Positions 33,633 through 42,418 of a stretch of DNA of 64,000 bases are shown in pieces; positions within the stretch are counted from its first letter, which is position 1; the number at the start of each line of letters is the position of its first letter. Under the pieces are notes generated by a model that saw only the letters and a program-made list of their open reading frames with translations, had not been told where the DNA came from and searched no databases. Source of the DNA: Streptomyces hygroscopicus (GTDB lineage: Bacteria; Actinomycetota; Actinomycetes; Streptomycetales; Streptomycetaceae). The translations under genes and the position numbers were made by a program. The stretch covers positions 806,001-870,000 of the forward strand of contig CP018627.1 in NCBI GenBank assembly GCA_002021875.1. The letters run 5' to 3'.

Positions 33633-36089
33633 TCAGCGGGGCAGCCCGCCCGGGTCGGTGGCCCAGGTGGTGTCGGGCCGGTCGGCCAGGTCGAAGGAGA
33701 GCGATCCGCCCTGGCGCAGGAACGAGCCGTCGAGCCATGAGGTGGCGTGGGGTGTGCCGTTCACCCGCACCGCGTGCACATAGAGGTGGGTGTCGGAGGC
33801 GTCCGGGGCGCCGATGGTCAGGGCGCGCCGCTGCCCCGCCGGGGCGATCACCGCACGAGGGAAGAGCGGTCCGGTGAGCAGGGCCTCGGCACGCCCCGGG
33901 GCCTGGGGATAGATGCCGAGCGCCGCGAACACGTACCACGCGGACATGGTGCCCAGGTCGTCGTTGCCGGGCAGCCCCTTCGGCCCGGTTCCGTACACGG
34001 TGGTGACGATCTGGCGCACCGTCTCCTGGGTCTTCCAGGGCTGTCCGAGCGCGTTGTAGAGCCAGGGGGCGTGGATGCCCGGTTCGTTGGTGGGGTCGTA
34101 GCGGAGCGGATCGCCGCCGCGGACCGACCAGGAGCCGTCGGGCTTGTGGAAGAAGCCGTCCAGCCGGGCCGCCGCGCTCTCGCGTCCGCCCATGGCCTCG
34201 GCGAGCCCCTGTACGTCCTGCGGCACCATCCAGGTGTACGTGGCCGCGCTGCCCTGGGCGAATCCCCGGTCGGACGCCGGGTCGAAGGGGGTCACCCAGG
34301 AGCCGTCCCGGTTTCTGGCCTGGATGTAGCCCGCCGTGCCGGTGGCCTCGGGGTTGAACACATGGCGCCAGTAGCCGCCGCGTGCGCCGAGTTCATCGGC
34401 CTCCTTCTCCCGGCCGAGCAGCCGGGCCCAGCGGGCGAGCGCGTCATCGGCGACGGAGTCCTCCAGGGTTTCCGCGGCGCCGCCCCAGCAGTGGCAGGCG
34501 TCCTGCGCCGCGTACCCCGAGTCCAGGTACTGGGCGAGGTTCGGGCGCTGGCCCTCGCACTGTCCCGGGCAGCCCTTGTCGGAGAGCCCGTCGGGGTGGG
34601 GGACGGTGGCCTGGCGGTAGAGGGAGTCGAAGGCGCCCTTGGCGTCGAAGTTCCGTACCCCCATGGCGTAGAAGGTGGCGAGCGTGGCGGCGGAGGGGTC
34701 GCCGGTCATCACATGGGTGGCGCCGCTGATGTGCACCCAGCGGTCCCACACCCCGCCGTTCTGCCGGGCGAAGTTGAACAGCGACTGCGCGAAGTCCCCG
34801 GCGACCCGGGGCTGGAGCAGGGCGAGCAGCTGCACCTGGGCGCGGTACTGGTCCCAGCCGGAGAAGTTGCTGTACTGCGCCGTCTGCCCGCGCTCGAGGC
34901 GGTGCGGTGTGCCGTCCATGCCCGGGTAGCGGCCGTCGGTGTCGCTGATCAGGTTGGGCTGCTGGAGCGCGTGGTAGAGGGCGGTGTAGAACGCGGTACG
35001 GCGCGGCTCGCTGCCGCCGCTGATCCGGATGGCGCGCAGCCGGCGGTCCCAGGCGGCCCGTCCGGCCGCCGCCACGTCGGCGACGCTCGCCCGGGGCGCT
35101 ATCTCGGCACGGAGGTTGGCCTCGGCGCCCGCGCGGGAGACGTACGAGATGCCGAGCCGCATCCGGACATCGTTGTCCCGCGTGGTGTCGAAGCCGACGT
35201 ATCCGCCGGAGCCACGCCCGGCCCGGTCCGCGCCGGTGAGATAGCCCTCGCCGCCGTCGGCGGTGGCGGCGCCGGGTGAGAGCCGGTCGTTCTCCCAGGT
35301 GCCCACGGTGGAGAAGGCGCGGTCGAACGAGGCGCTGAAGTAGAGGCGGTAGTACGTCGTGCGGTTGTTCTCACCGCCGTTGGCGCGCCGCCCGCAGAAC
35401 GCGCCGGTCAGCACCCAGCCGCTGACCTTGCGCCGCTCGGCGTCGATCTCGATATGCGCGTTCTCGCTGCCGTTGAGGGAGTTGGAGGTGCGGAACAGCA
35501 GACGGGCCGGAGCGTCCTTGGGAAAGGAGAAGTCGGCGACACCGGCCCGCTCGCTCACCGCGAGATCGGCGGCCGCGCCCGAGTCGAGCTCCACCCGGTA
35601 GCGGCCGGGCTCGGCCTTCTCCTGGTCGTGCGAGAAACCGGCGGCGTACTTCTGGTCCTTGGTGTCGGCGGTGGGCGAGCTGTCGACCTCGCCCACGAAC
35701 GGCATGATCGGCACGTCGCCCGCGGCTCCGGGGTGGCAGCCCGCGCCGTTGACATGGGTGAGGCTGAAACCCCGGACCCGGGTGGTGTCGTAGGAATAGC
35801 CGTTGGCCGCCGCGGTGTTGGTCTGGTCGCCCGCGGTGCTGGTCGGCGACCAGGCGATCATGCCGAACGGCAGATTGGCGCCCGGGTAGGTGTTGCCACC
35901 GCCCGCCGAGCCGATCAGCGGGTCCACGTAGTCGACGGGGTGACGTACCTCGTCGGCCCGTGGCGCCGCGCTTGCCGCGGGGGCCTCGACGAGCGGGGCG
36001 AGCAGTGCGCCGATCGCCACCGCCACTCCCCCGCCGACCAGCGCCGATCGGCGTCTGAGTCTCTTTCGCTGTGCTCCGTGCGTCTCCAT
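33633..36089 (-). CDS. secreted GH92 alpha-mannosidase
   Basis: An 818-residue exported GH92 protein. After a basic N-terminus with a hydrophobic signal (LVGGGVAVAIGALLAPL through ASAAP) comes YVDPLIGSAGGGNTYPGANLPFGMIAWSP, the family hallmark, then the N-terminal beta-sandwich and an (alpha/alpha)6 barrel from about 330. Barrel landmarks include NLISDTDGRYPGMDG, YSNFSGWDQYRAQ, NEPGIHAPWLYN and LPGNDDLGTMSAWYVFAALG, which carry Ca-binding and catalytic acids. GH92 enzymes remove alpha-linked mannose from host or fungal glycans. It is alone on this strand, divergent from a beta-helix gene. Confidence 0.93.
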   Translation of the reverse strand: METHGAQRKRLRRRSALVGGGVAVAIGALLAPLVEAPAASAAPRADEVRHPVDYVDPLIGSAGGGNTYPGANLPFGMIAWSPTSTAGDQTNTAAANGYSYDTTRVRGFSLTHVNGAGCHPGAAGDVPIMPFVGEVDSSPTADTKDQKYAAGFSHDQEKAEPGRYRVELDSGAAADLAVSERAGVADFSFPKDAPARLLFRTSNSLNGSENAHIEIDAERRKVSGWVLTGAFCGRRANGGENNRTTYYRLYFSASFDRAFSTVGTWENDRLSPGAATADGGEGYLTGADRAGRGSGGYVGFDTTRDNDVRMRLGISYVSRAGAEANLRAEIAPRASVADVAAAGRAAWDRRLRAIRISGGSEPRRTAFYTALYHALQQPNLISDTDGRYPGMDGTPHRLERGQTAQYSNFSGWDQYRAQVQLLALLQPRVAGDFAQSLFNFARQNGGVWDRWVHISGATHVMTGDPSAATLATFYAMGVRNFDAKGAFDSLYRQATVPHPDGLSDKGCPGQCEGQRPNLAQYLDSGYAAQDACHCWGGAAETLEDSVADDALARWARLLGREKEADELGARGGYWRHVFNPEATGTAGYIQARNRDGSWVTPFDPASDRGFAQGSAATYTWMVPQDVQGLAEAMGGRESAAARLDGFFHKPDGSWSVRGGDPLRYDPTNEPGIHAPWLYNALGQPWKTQETVRQIVTTVYGTGPKGLPGNDDLGTMSAWYVFAALGIYPQAPGRAEALLTGPLFPRAVIAPAGQRRALTIGAPDASDTHLYVHAVRVNGTPHATSWLDGSFLRQGGSLSFDLADRPDTTWATDPGGLPR

Positions 36090-36219
36090 CGGGGATCACG
36101 CCCTTCCGTGTGTCGATGTGAACCTAGAGGCACACGGTGACGGTGGAGTGAACCGTGCAACAGCGATGCGCGGTTGACGGCGGGACCGGTCCCCGGGACC
36201 CGGGTCTACGGTTCCCGCC

Positions 36220-37167
36220 ATGCGGATCACATGGAGACTCGTCCTCGGCTTCCTCGCCGTCTCGGTCCTCGCACTCATGGCCGCCCTGGCGAGTCCGTCG
36301 TGGCCCCGGGAGCGGGACGCGGACGGCGGCTCGGGCGCCGCCGCGCCGACGGGCTCGCCCGCCACCGTGCGGGGGGCCGCGCCCTGCACCCTGCACGCCG
36401 CCACCCCACGGGAGGCCGCGCGCCGGGCGAAGCCGGGCGACACCGTCTGCTTCGACGGCGATCTGTCCCGGCAGCGGCTGGTCATCACCAGGGGCGGAAG
36501 CCGGGAGCACCCGATCACCTACGCCGGGGGCGGGGACGCCGTGGACGGCATCATCATCGAGGCCGACGATGTGATCGTCGAGGGGTTCCGGTCCGTCCGC
36601 CCGGAGGCGCCCGGGATCGAGCTGACCGGCCACCGCGTCACCGTGCGGAACAACACGGTGATCGGCCCGAGGGGCGGGGACGGCGACGGTATCCGGTTCT
36701 TCGGCGACGACCTGACGATCGCGCACAACACCGTCCGCGACACCGACAACAGCCACGGCCGGCACGCCGACTGCATGCAGACCTTCGCCAGCGACACCCC
36801 GCCCAGCCATCGCGTGCGGATCGAGAACAACCGCTGCGAGAAGGTGGACAACATGTGCCTGATGGCCGAGGGCCCGAACGACGGCGAGGGCGACGGCCGG
36901 GGCACCACCTCCGACTTCACCATCAGGGGCAACCACTGCGAGACGCTGCGCGCCTCCCAGGCCCTGATGTTCGAGGACGTGCGGAACGCCACCATCACCG
37001 GCAATGTGTTCGCCGCCCCCACCGACCACGCCATCGGCCTCGCCTACCACTCGACCGGCGCCCGGGTCGACGGCAACACCCTCCACTCCGGTATCCGCTA
37101 CGAGGTGGGCATCGACAATTCGTCCAGGGCGGGCTACCGGGGCCCCGAGCCGGGCGGCCCGCCGTAG
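36220..37167 (+). CDS. exported right-handed parallel beta-helix protein
   Basis: A 315-residue protein with an uncleaved or cleaved N-terminal membrane/signal segment (WRLVLGFLAVSVLALMAALA) and a Ser/Ala/Pro linker. A right-handed beta-helix domain with regular rungs follows (VDGIIIEADDVIVEGF, PGIELTGHRVTVRNNTVIG, DGIRFFGDDLTIAHNTVRD, HRVRIENNRCEKV, NATITGNVF). This fold is typical of pectate-lyase-like and other polysaccharide-active enzymes or binding proteins. The motif NSHGRHADCMQTF is a likely active or metal site, but I cannot assign a reaction. It is divergent from GH92 and may serve the same glycan-related role. Confidence 0.78.
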   Translation: MRITWRLVLGFLAVSVLALMAALASPSWPRERDADGGSGAAAPTGSPATVRGAAPCTLHAATPREAARRAKPGDTVCFDGDLSRQRLVITRGGSREHPITYAGGGDAVDGIIIEADDVIVEGFRSVRPEAPGIELTGHRVTVRNNTVIGPRGGDGDGIRFFGDDLTIAHNTVRDTDNSHGRHADCMQTFASDTPPSHRVRIENNRCEKVDNMCLMAEGPNDGEGDGRGTTSDFTIRGNHCETLRASQALMFEDVRNATITGNVFAAPTDHAIGLAYHSTGARVDGNTLHSGIRYEVGIDNSSRAGYRGPEPGGPP

Positions 37168-37186
37168 GAGCCTCTGGGAGGAGGGG

Positions 37187-37227
37187 CCGGGGGGAGCGGG
37201 GGCGCGGGGTTCTCCCGCTCCCCCCGG
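37187..37227. terminator. strong bidirectional terminator, 14-bp stem
   Basis: CCGGGGGGAGCGGG and its exact complement are separated by a 13-base loop. It lies between the convergent beta-helix gene and the end of the sugar-acid operon. No T-run is seen. Confidence 0.8.
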
Positions 37228-37244
37228 GTGCGCGGGACGCCCGG

Positions 37245-38039
37245 TCAGGCGGCGCCCGCCGCGTCGCGTGCCGCCGCCAGATCGGCCATCAGGCGTTCCT
37301 CGACCGGGACGCCGGAGTCGGAGTACTGCCCGGACAGACACACCGGGCCCGTGTAGCCGAGCTCCGCCAACTGGCCGAGCGCCGCCGACCAGTCGGCCAG
37401 CCCGTCGGGGCCCGGCACGAACCAGGGCTTCCAGTGCCCGCCGACGGCTCCGGCGGCCGGTTCGGTGCGCACATGGATGACGTTCTTGAGGTTGACGATG
37501 CCGAGCCGCTCGGCGACCAGGGGCAGGGTGATCCGCGGATCGTCGCCCGCCAGCGCGTCGTGGGCGGCGTCCCAGATCACCCGGAAGTGCGGGGCCGGCA
37601 GGCCGTCGAGGAGGTCCATCACCCCCAGCGCGGAGGACACATGGCGCCCGTGGTGCGGCTGCACCCCGACCTGGACGCCGTACCGCTCCGCGAGGGGCGC
37701 CGCGTCCTCCAGCCGCCGCCGTACGCGGCGGACCGAGGCGGCATAGCCGTCGGGGCCCAGCTCGGCCATGACCCGGATCATCGGCACGCCTGCCTCCCGG
37801 CAGGCCGCGAAGACGGGTTCGCCGAGATCGCCGGCCACGCTGATCACCTCGACCCCCTCGGCCCGCAGCCGCGCGGTGAACTGAGGCAGCAGCCGTCCGG
37901 CTTCGGCCGGGGTGACATAGGCGGTGTCCCGGACCGGGATCTCGGCGCCGGCGAAACCGAGGCCGGACACCAGCGGGCCCAGGGTTTCGCCGGGCAGTGC
38001 GGACCACGGTTTGGTGAAGACGGACCAGAGAAATGTCAT
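37245..38039 (-). CDS. sugar phosphate isomerase/epimerase-like TIM barrel
   Basis: A 264-residue xylose-isomerase-like TIM-barrel protein. Metal-site elements typical of the family are present: VISVAGDLGEPVF, VQVGVQPHHGRHV, FRVIWDAAHDALAG and VHVRTEP, followed by VPGPDGLADWSAALGQLAELGYTGPVCLSGQY. Members include isomerases, epimerases, dehydratases and inosose-type enzymes. It is the last gene of the six-gene operon, four bases after the second permease, so it probably acts on the imported compound or a product of the dehydrogenase and enolase-family enzymes. The specific reaction cannot be assigned. Confidence 0.83.
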   Translation of the reverse strand: MTFLWSVFTKPWSALPGETLGPLVSGLGFAGAEIPVRDTAYVTPAEAGRLLPQFTARLRAEGVEVISVAGDLGEPVFAACREAGVPMIRVMAELGPDGYAASVRRVRRRLEDAAPLAERYGVQVGVQPHHGRHVSSALGVMDLLDGLPAPHFRVIWDAAHDALAGDDPRITLPLVAERLGIVNLKNVIHVRTEPAAGAVGGHWKPWFVPGPDGLADWSAALGQLAELGYTGPVCLSGQYSDSGVPVEERLMADLAAARDAAGAA

Positions 38040-38043
38040 GGTG

Positions 38044-38904
38044 TCAGCGGCCTCCGAGCCCGCTCATGGTGATGCCTTTGACGAACCAGCGCTGGGTGAG
38101 GAAGAAGAGCACGATGAGCGGCACGGTGGTGATGGCGGCCGCCATCAGCAGCAGATTCCACTGGGTTCCGTTGGTGGACTGGAACACCTGGAGGCCGACC
38201 GCCGCGGTCCTGGTGGAGTCGCTGTTGGATATCACCAGCGGCCAGAGCAGGTTGTTCCACTGGCTGATGAACTTGAACACCGCCAGGGTGGCGATGGCCG
38301 GGACGGCGAGCGGGATGATGATCCGGATGAAGGTCTGCCAGCGGTTCGCCCCATCCAGGCGGGCTGCCTCCTCGTAGTCGCGGGGGACGCCCAGGAAGAA
38401 CTGGCGGAGCAGGAACACTCCGAGCGCGGTGAAGGCGTGCGGCAGGATCATCCCGGGCCAGGTGTCCACCCCGTGCATCTTCGCCACCAGGATGAACTGC
38501 GGGATCAGTGTGACCTGCGAGGGGATCATCAAGGTGGTCAGATACACGCCGAACAGCACGCCGCGACCACGGAAGCGGAGCCGGGCGAAGGCGTACGCGG
38601 CCAGCGCCGCGGTGGCCGTCTCCAGGAGTGCCGTACCGCCGGCGAAGATGATGGTGTTCAGCAGATAGCGGCCCAGGGGGACGAGGTCGAAGGCGCGGCC
38701 GATGTTCTCCGGATGCCAGCTGCCGGGCCACAGCGACGGCCGCGCCGCCATCGACTCGGTGTCGGACTGGAAGGCCACCAGCACCATCATCACGATGGGG
38801 GTGAGGGTGACCGCGGTGACCAGGAAACAGGTGAACACCAGCAGCCGCCGGGCCGCCACGGGCGAGCGGCGCAGCGCCGCGAGCGCGGGAACGTCAGAGG
38901 TCAT
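38044..38904 (-). CDS. carbohydrate ABC transporter permease (MalG-type)
   Basis: A 286-residue permease with six hydrophobic helices. The cytoplasmic EAA loop that docks the ATPase reads EEAARLDGANRWQTFIRIIIPLAVPAI, matching CUT1-family MalG-like proteins. Its ATG overlaps the first permease gene by 11 bases. The operon encodes no ATPase; streptomycetes commonly energise such importers with the shared ATPase MsiK, so this is likely here too. The substrate is probably an oligosaccharide or sugar-acid derivative, judged from the linked enzymes. Confidence 0.92.
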   Translation of the reverse strand: MTSDVPALAALRRSPVAARRLLVFTCFLVTAVTLTPIVMMVLVAFQSDTESMAARPSLWPGSWHPENIGRAFDLVPLGRYLLNTIIFAGGTALLETATAALAAYAFARLRFRGRGVLFGVYLTTLMIPSQVTLIPQFILVAKMHGVDTWPGMILPHAFTALGVFLLRQFFLGVPRDYEEAARLDGANRWQTFIRIIIPLAVPAIATLAVFKFISQWNNLLWPLVISNSDSTRTAAVGLQVFQSTNGTQWNLLLMAAAITTVPLIVLFFLTQRWFVKGITMSGLGGR

Positions 38905-39847
38905 AGTGCACCAGCCTCCGCTGGAACAGGAACTGCGCCGCGGTGATGACCACGATGAACGCGAACAGCACCATCGACTGCGCGGCCGCGTAGCCCTGCT
39001 CGTAGTTCTCGAATCCGGTCCGGTAGATGTACATCACGAGCGTGGTGGTGCTGGTTCCCGGCCCGCCGTCGGTCATCACCAGGGCCTGGTCGAAGACCTG
39101 GAAGGAGCCGATGATCGAGGTGACGACGGTGAAGAACACCGAGGGCGACAGCAGGGGCAGCGTCACTTCGCGGAAGGTCCGCCAGGGCGAGGCCCCGTCC
39201 ACCTTGGCGGCCTCGTAGAGCTGTTGCGGAATGGCCTGCAGCCCGGCGAGGAAGATCACCATGCCGAAGCCGAAGCTCTTCCAGACACTCATCACGATCA
39301 GGGCGGGCATGGCCCAGTCGTCCGAGATCAGCCAGGCCGGTCCGTCGATGCCGAAGCCACCGAGCACCGCGTTGATCAGCCCGTCGTGCGGGATGTAGAG
39401 CCAGACCCAGACGAAGGCCACCGCCACGGTGATCGTCGCGTAGGGCAGCAGAAGCAGCGACCGGAACACCGCCATGCGCCGCAGCCCCTGATTGAGCAGC
39501 AGCGCCAGTCCCAGGCTGACCAGCAGCGTCAGCGGCACACTGACGAAGGTGAAGTACGCGGTGTTGCCGAGCGCCGACCAGAAGGTGTCGTCCGGTCCGA
39601 GCCGGGCGAAGTTGTCCAGTCCGATGAAGCGGGGCGGGCTGAACAGATTCCAGTCCAGCAGTGAGATCACCCCGGCCGCGATGACCGGTCCGGCGGTGAA
39701 GACCAGGAATCCGGCCAGGCTCGGCAGGAGGAACAGCCAGGCGGCGAGCGTCTCCGAGCCGTGCCGCCGGGACCGGCGGCCACGCAGCGGGCCACGCGGT
39801 GTTCGCCGTGGGGCCGCGGTCGCCGCGGTGCGGGTTGGGGCAGCCAT
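38894..39847 (-). CDS. carbohydrate ABC transporter permease (MalF-type)
   Basis: A 317-residue permease: an Arg-rich N-terminal tail of about 30 residues, then six helices. The EAA loop reads YEAAKVDGASPWRTFREVTLPLLSPS. It opens with the sequence AAWLFLLPSLAGFLVFTAGPV typical of UgpA/MalF-like partners. GAGGGAGG lies directly before the ATG at 39847. It follows the binding-protein gene by about 12 bases and overlaps the second permease gene by 11, so the two membrane subunits are made together and form the pore heterodimer. Confidence 0.92.
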   Translation of the reverse strand: MAAPTRTAATAAPRRTPRGPLRGRRSRRHGSETLAAWLFLLPSLAGFLVFTAGPVIAAGVISLLDWNLFSPPRFIGLDNFARLGPDDTFWSALGNTAYFTFVSVPLTLLVSLGLALLLNQGLRRMAVFRSLLLLPYATITVAVAFVWVWLYIPHDGLINAVLGGFGIDGPAWLISDDWAMPALIVMSVWKSFGFGMVIFLAGLQAIPQQLYEAAKVDGASPWRTFREVTLPLLSPSVFFTVVTSIIGSFQVFDQALVMTDGGPGTSTTTLVMYIYRTGFENYEQGYAAAQSMVLFAFIVVITAAQFLFQRRLVHYDL

Positions 39848-39859
39848 CGTGATCCTCCC

Positions 39860-41173
39860 TCAGGTGGCCTGGCGGACGGCGTCCCGGTGCTGGCGCATCA
39901 GGGCGTTCAGCCGTGGCATGACACCGTCGATCGCGTCGCCGGCGCTCTTTTGGCCGAGGAAGGCCCGGGGCAGGTCCTGGGCCAGCAGCAGCCGGACGCG
40001 GTTCCAGTTGGTGGTGACGTCGAAGGGATGGCCACCGGCCACCTCGCCCTTGAGGATCCGCTGGACGATGCCGAGGTTGGCGGGCGGCGGTTCGAAGGCG
40101 CTCGCGGCCGAGAGCCGCGCCGGGTTGTTGCGCCCGGCCCGTGCGTAGATGTCCAGCGCCCCCGTGCTGGTGAGGGTCTTCAGCAGCCGCCACGCCAGGT
40201 CGAGATCGTCGCCTTTGACCCCCGAGGGGATGGCGAAGCTGGAGCCCGACACCCGCGGCTTGCTTCCCGCCGGGCCCGCGGGGAAGGGGACGATGTCCCA
40301 TTCGAAGGACGCCTTGCGGACGTTGAGCACCTGCCAGGGGCCGTTCTGCATGAAGGCCACGTTGCCCTGGAGGAAGTTGGCGAGGGCGGCGCCGGAGGCG
40401 TTCTGGGTGACCAGGTTGTCGATCGGCGGGGTGGCCCGGTCCTTGGTGAACAGGTCGACGACGTAGTGGATGGCCTGCATTGCCTCGGGGGCGTCCAGGG
40501 GGCTGGTGTCACGGTCCCCGTCGACGACATTGCCACCGGCGCAGTAGATCCAGGACACCAGGTCGTCGATGGTCGGCGAGCAGGTGAAGCCGTACTGGTC
40601 CTTCGGCTTGCTCAGCTCGATGGCCAGTTGCCGGAAGGTGTCCCAGCTCATGGGCTCGGTCGGGGACGGCGGATCGACACCGTTCCGCTCCAGCAGCGTC
40701 TTGTTGTAGTAGAGCACGGTCGGCGCCACATCGAAGCCGATGGCGTAGGTGCGGCCGGCGAACGAGGAGATGGAGCGAATGGCGGGGTAGAAGTCGTCGA
40801 GGTCGAAGTCGGGGTCCGCGGCGATGAGATCGTCGAGCGGCCGGTGCGCGCCGCGGGAGGCGTAGGTGGGGATCAGCCAGCCGTTCAGGGCGGTGACCAT
40901 GCTTGCCGTTCCGCTGACGAGCCGCAGGTCGAGTTTGGTGGGGTAGCCGTCGGAGGGGGTGAGCGTCGAGGCCGATCTGATGTGCATCCGCCGCTCGACG
41001 TAATGCCCGAAGTCGGTCCAGACCCGCTGCTCCTCGGGGCTGCTGGACCACATGGACCAGGTGGCCGTGCCGGGCGGCGGGCCGGAGGAGCAGCCGCTGA
41101 GGGCTCCCGTGGTGGCGAGCCCGCCGAGGGCCGCCCCCTTGAGCAGGGCACGACGGGAAAAGCTGGAAGACAT
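39860..41173 (-). CDS. extracellular solute-binding lipoprotein (ABC sugar importer)
   Basis: A 437-residue binding protein of family 1. The signal combines twin-arginine (SFSRRALLKG) with a lipobox ending at Cys28 (GALSGC), so it is a lipid-anchored surface protein. The mature part contains family elements such as YAIGFDVAPTVLYYNKTLLERNG, PMSWDTFRQLAIELSK and VAFMQNGPWQVLNV. GAGGAG precedes the ATG at 41173. It lies between the enolase-family gene and the two permease genes and captures the imported sugar or sugar acid. The ligand is not predictable from the sequence alone. Confidence 0.92.
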   Translation of the reverse strand: MSSSFSRRALLKGAALGGLATTGALSGCSSGPPPGTATWSMWSSSPEEQRVWTDFGHYVERRMHIRSASTLTPSDGYPTKLDLRLVSGTASMVTALNGWLIPTYASRGAHRPLDDLIAADPDFDLDDFYPAIRSISSFAGRTYAIGFDVAPTVLYYNKTLLERNGVDPPSPTEPMSWDTFRQLAIELSKPKDQYGFTCSPTIDDLVSWIYCAGGNVVDGDRDTSPLDAPEAMQAIHYVVDLFTKDRATPPIDNLVTQNASGAALANFLQGNVAFMQNGPWQVLNVRKASFEWDIVPFPAGPAGSKPRVSGSSFAIPSGVKGDDLDLAWRLLKTLTSTGALDIYARAGRNNPARLSAASAFEPPPANLGIVQRILKGEVAGGHPFDVTTNWNRVRLLLAQDLPRAFLGQKSAGDAIDGVMPRLNALMRQHRDAVRQAT

Positions 41174-41211
41174 CGTCGTCTCCTCGCTGCTGGGTCGGAG
41201 TGCGGCCGAGT

Positions 41212-42342
41212 TCAGAGAAAGGCCAGGTCCAGGGATTCTGCGCGGATGCGTTCCTCGTCGACCTCGACGCCGAGGCCGGGACCGGAGGGGACGGTGGCGG
41301 TGGCCGCGACGATGTCCAGGTTCGCCACGTAGAGATCGGTCAGCAGCTCCGGTCCGTTCAGTTCGGCGGGCAGGGCCAGTTCCAGCTGGCTGAAGAGGTG
41401 CAGCGCGGCAGCGAAGCCGATCCCGCAGTCGGTCAGCCCGCTGGCCAGCACCTCCAGTCCGCCCGCCAGCGCGACCTGGGCGGTCTTGAGGGCGTTGCGC
41501 AGGCCGCCGGACTTGCAGATCTTGACGACCACCAGATCGGCGGCGTCCAGGCGCAGTGTGCGGGCCAGGTCCTGGGCGGTGAAGCTGCCCTCGTCGATGG
41601 CGACCGGCAGGCCGATCAGATCCCGCACCCGGCGCAGGGCGAGGGTGTCGGTGCCCGGCACGGGCTGTTCCACGCAGTGGAGGTGCGGCACCTCGCGTAC
41701 CGCGTCCATGAGCCGGGTCAGGGCGGTCGGCCGGTAGGACTGATTGGCGTCCAGCCACAGGGGTTTGCCCGCGGCGACCTCGGCGATCGCGGTGATGGCC
41801 GCGGTGTCCGCGACGGGATCGCCGCCGATCTTCACCTTGTAGGCCGTGTAGTCCGAGGACTGGAGCGCGTGCTCGCGGACGGCGGAGGGCTCGCCCACGC
41901 CGATGGCCGAGCAGAGCGGAACCGTGTCCCGGAGCTTGCCGCCCAGCAGGGCGTGGACGGGCAGCCCGGCCAGTTTGCCGGCCGCGTCGTGCAGGGCGAT
42001 GTCCACCGCGGCCCGGGCGAACGGAAAGCCGTTGGACACCGCGGGGCTCAGCCGGCGGTTCGCCCGGGCGTGGAACAACTCCACGTCGAACGGGGTGAGT
42101 TCGAGCAGAATGGGGGCCAGATGGCGCTTGATGACCACGGCGATCGTCTCGGCGGTCTCGTAGCTCCAGCTGGGCAGGGCCCGCTGTTCGCCCCAGCCGA
42201 CGACCCCGTCCTCGGTGGTCAGCTTGACGAAGACGACCGCACCCGCCTGGTCGGGGGTGCCGACGGCGCCGCTGCCCAGCACGAACCGCCGGGCGAACGG
42301 CACGGCCACGGGGAAGACCTCGACCGCCGTGATACGCGACAT
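41212..42342 (-). CDS. mandelate racemase/muconate-lactonizing (enolase) superfamily enzyme
   Basis: A 376-residue enolase-superfamily protein with an N-terminal capping domain and a (beta/alpha)7-beta barrel. Catalytic signs are YKVKIGGDP (KxK base, near 168), WLDANQSY (first metal Asp), HCVEQPVPG (metal Glu), IDEGSF (metal Glu/Asp) and VVKICKSGGLRNA, whose Lys matches the second base of muconate-lactonizing and dipeptide-epimerase types. AGGAG lies before the ATG at 42342. In this operon it may be a cycloisomerase, sugar-acid dehydratase or racemase acting on the imported compound; the exact reaction is open. Confidence 0.88.
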   Translation of the reverse strand: MSRITAVEVFPVAVPFARRFVLGSGAVGTPDQAGAVVFVKLTTEDGVVGWGEQRALPSWSYETAETIAVVIKRHLAPILLELTPFDVELFHARANRRLSPAVSNGFPFARAAVDIALHDAAGKLAGLPVHALLGGKLRDTVPLCSAIGVGEPSAVREHALQSSDYTAYKVKIGGDPVADTAAITAIAEVAAGKPLWLDANQSYRPTALTRLMDAVREVPHLHCVEQPVPGTDTLALRRVRDLIGLPVAIDEGSFTAQDLARTLRLDAADLVVVKICKSGGLRNALKTAQVALAGGLEVLASGLTDCGIGFAAALHLFSQLELALPAELNGPELLTDLYVANLDIVAATATVPSGPGLGVEVDEERIRAESLDLAFL

Positions 42343-42418
42343 GGTGAGTGACTCCTGTCAATGAGGTCGATGACGCGAACGGTCGGGTACGGAGTGTGGA
42401 GGTGGCTCAGGAGGTGGC

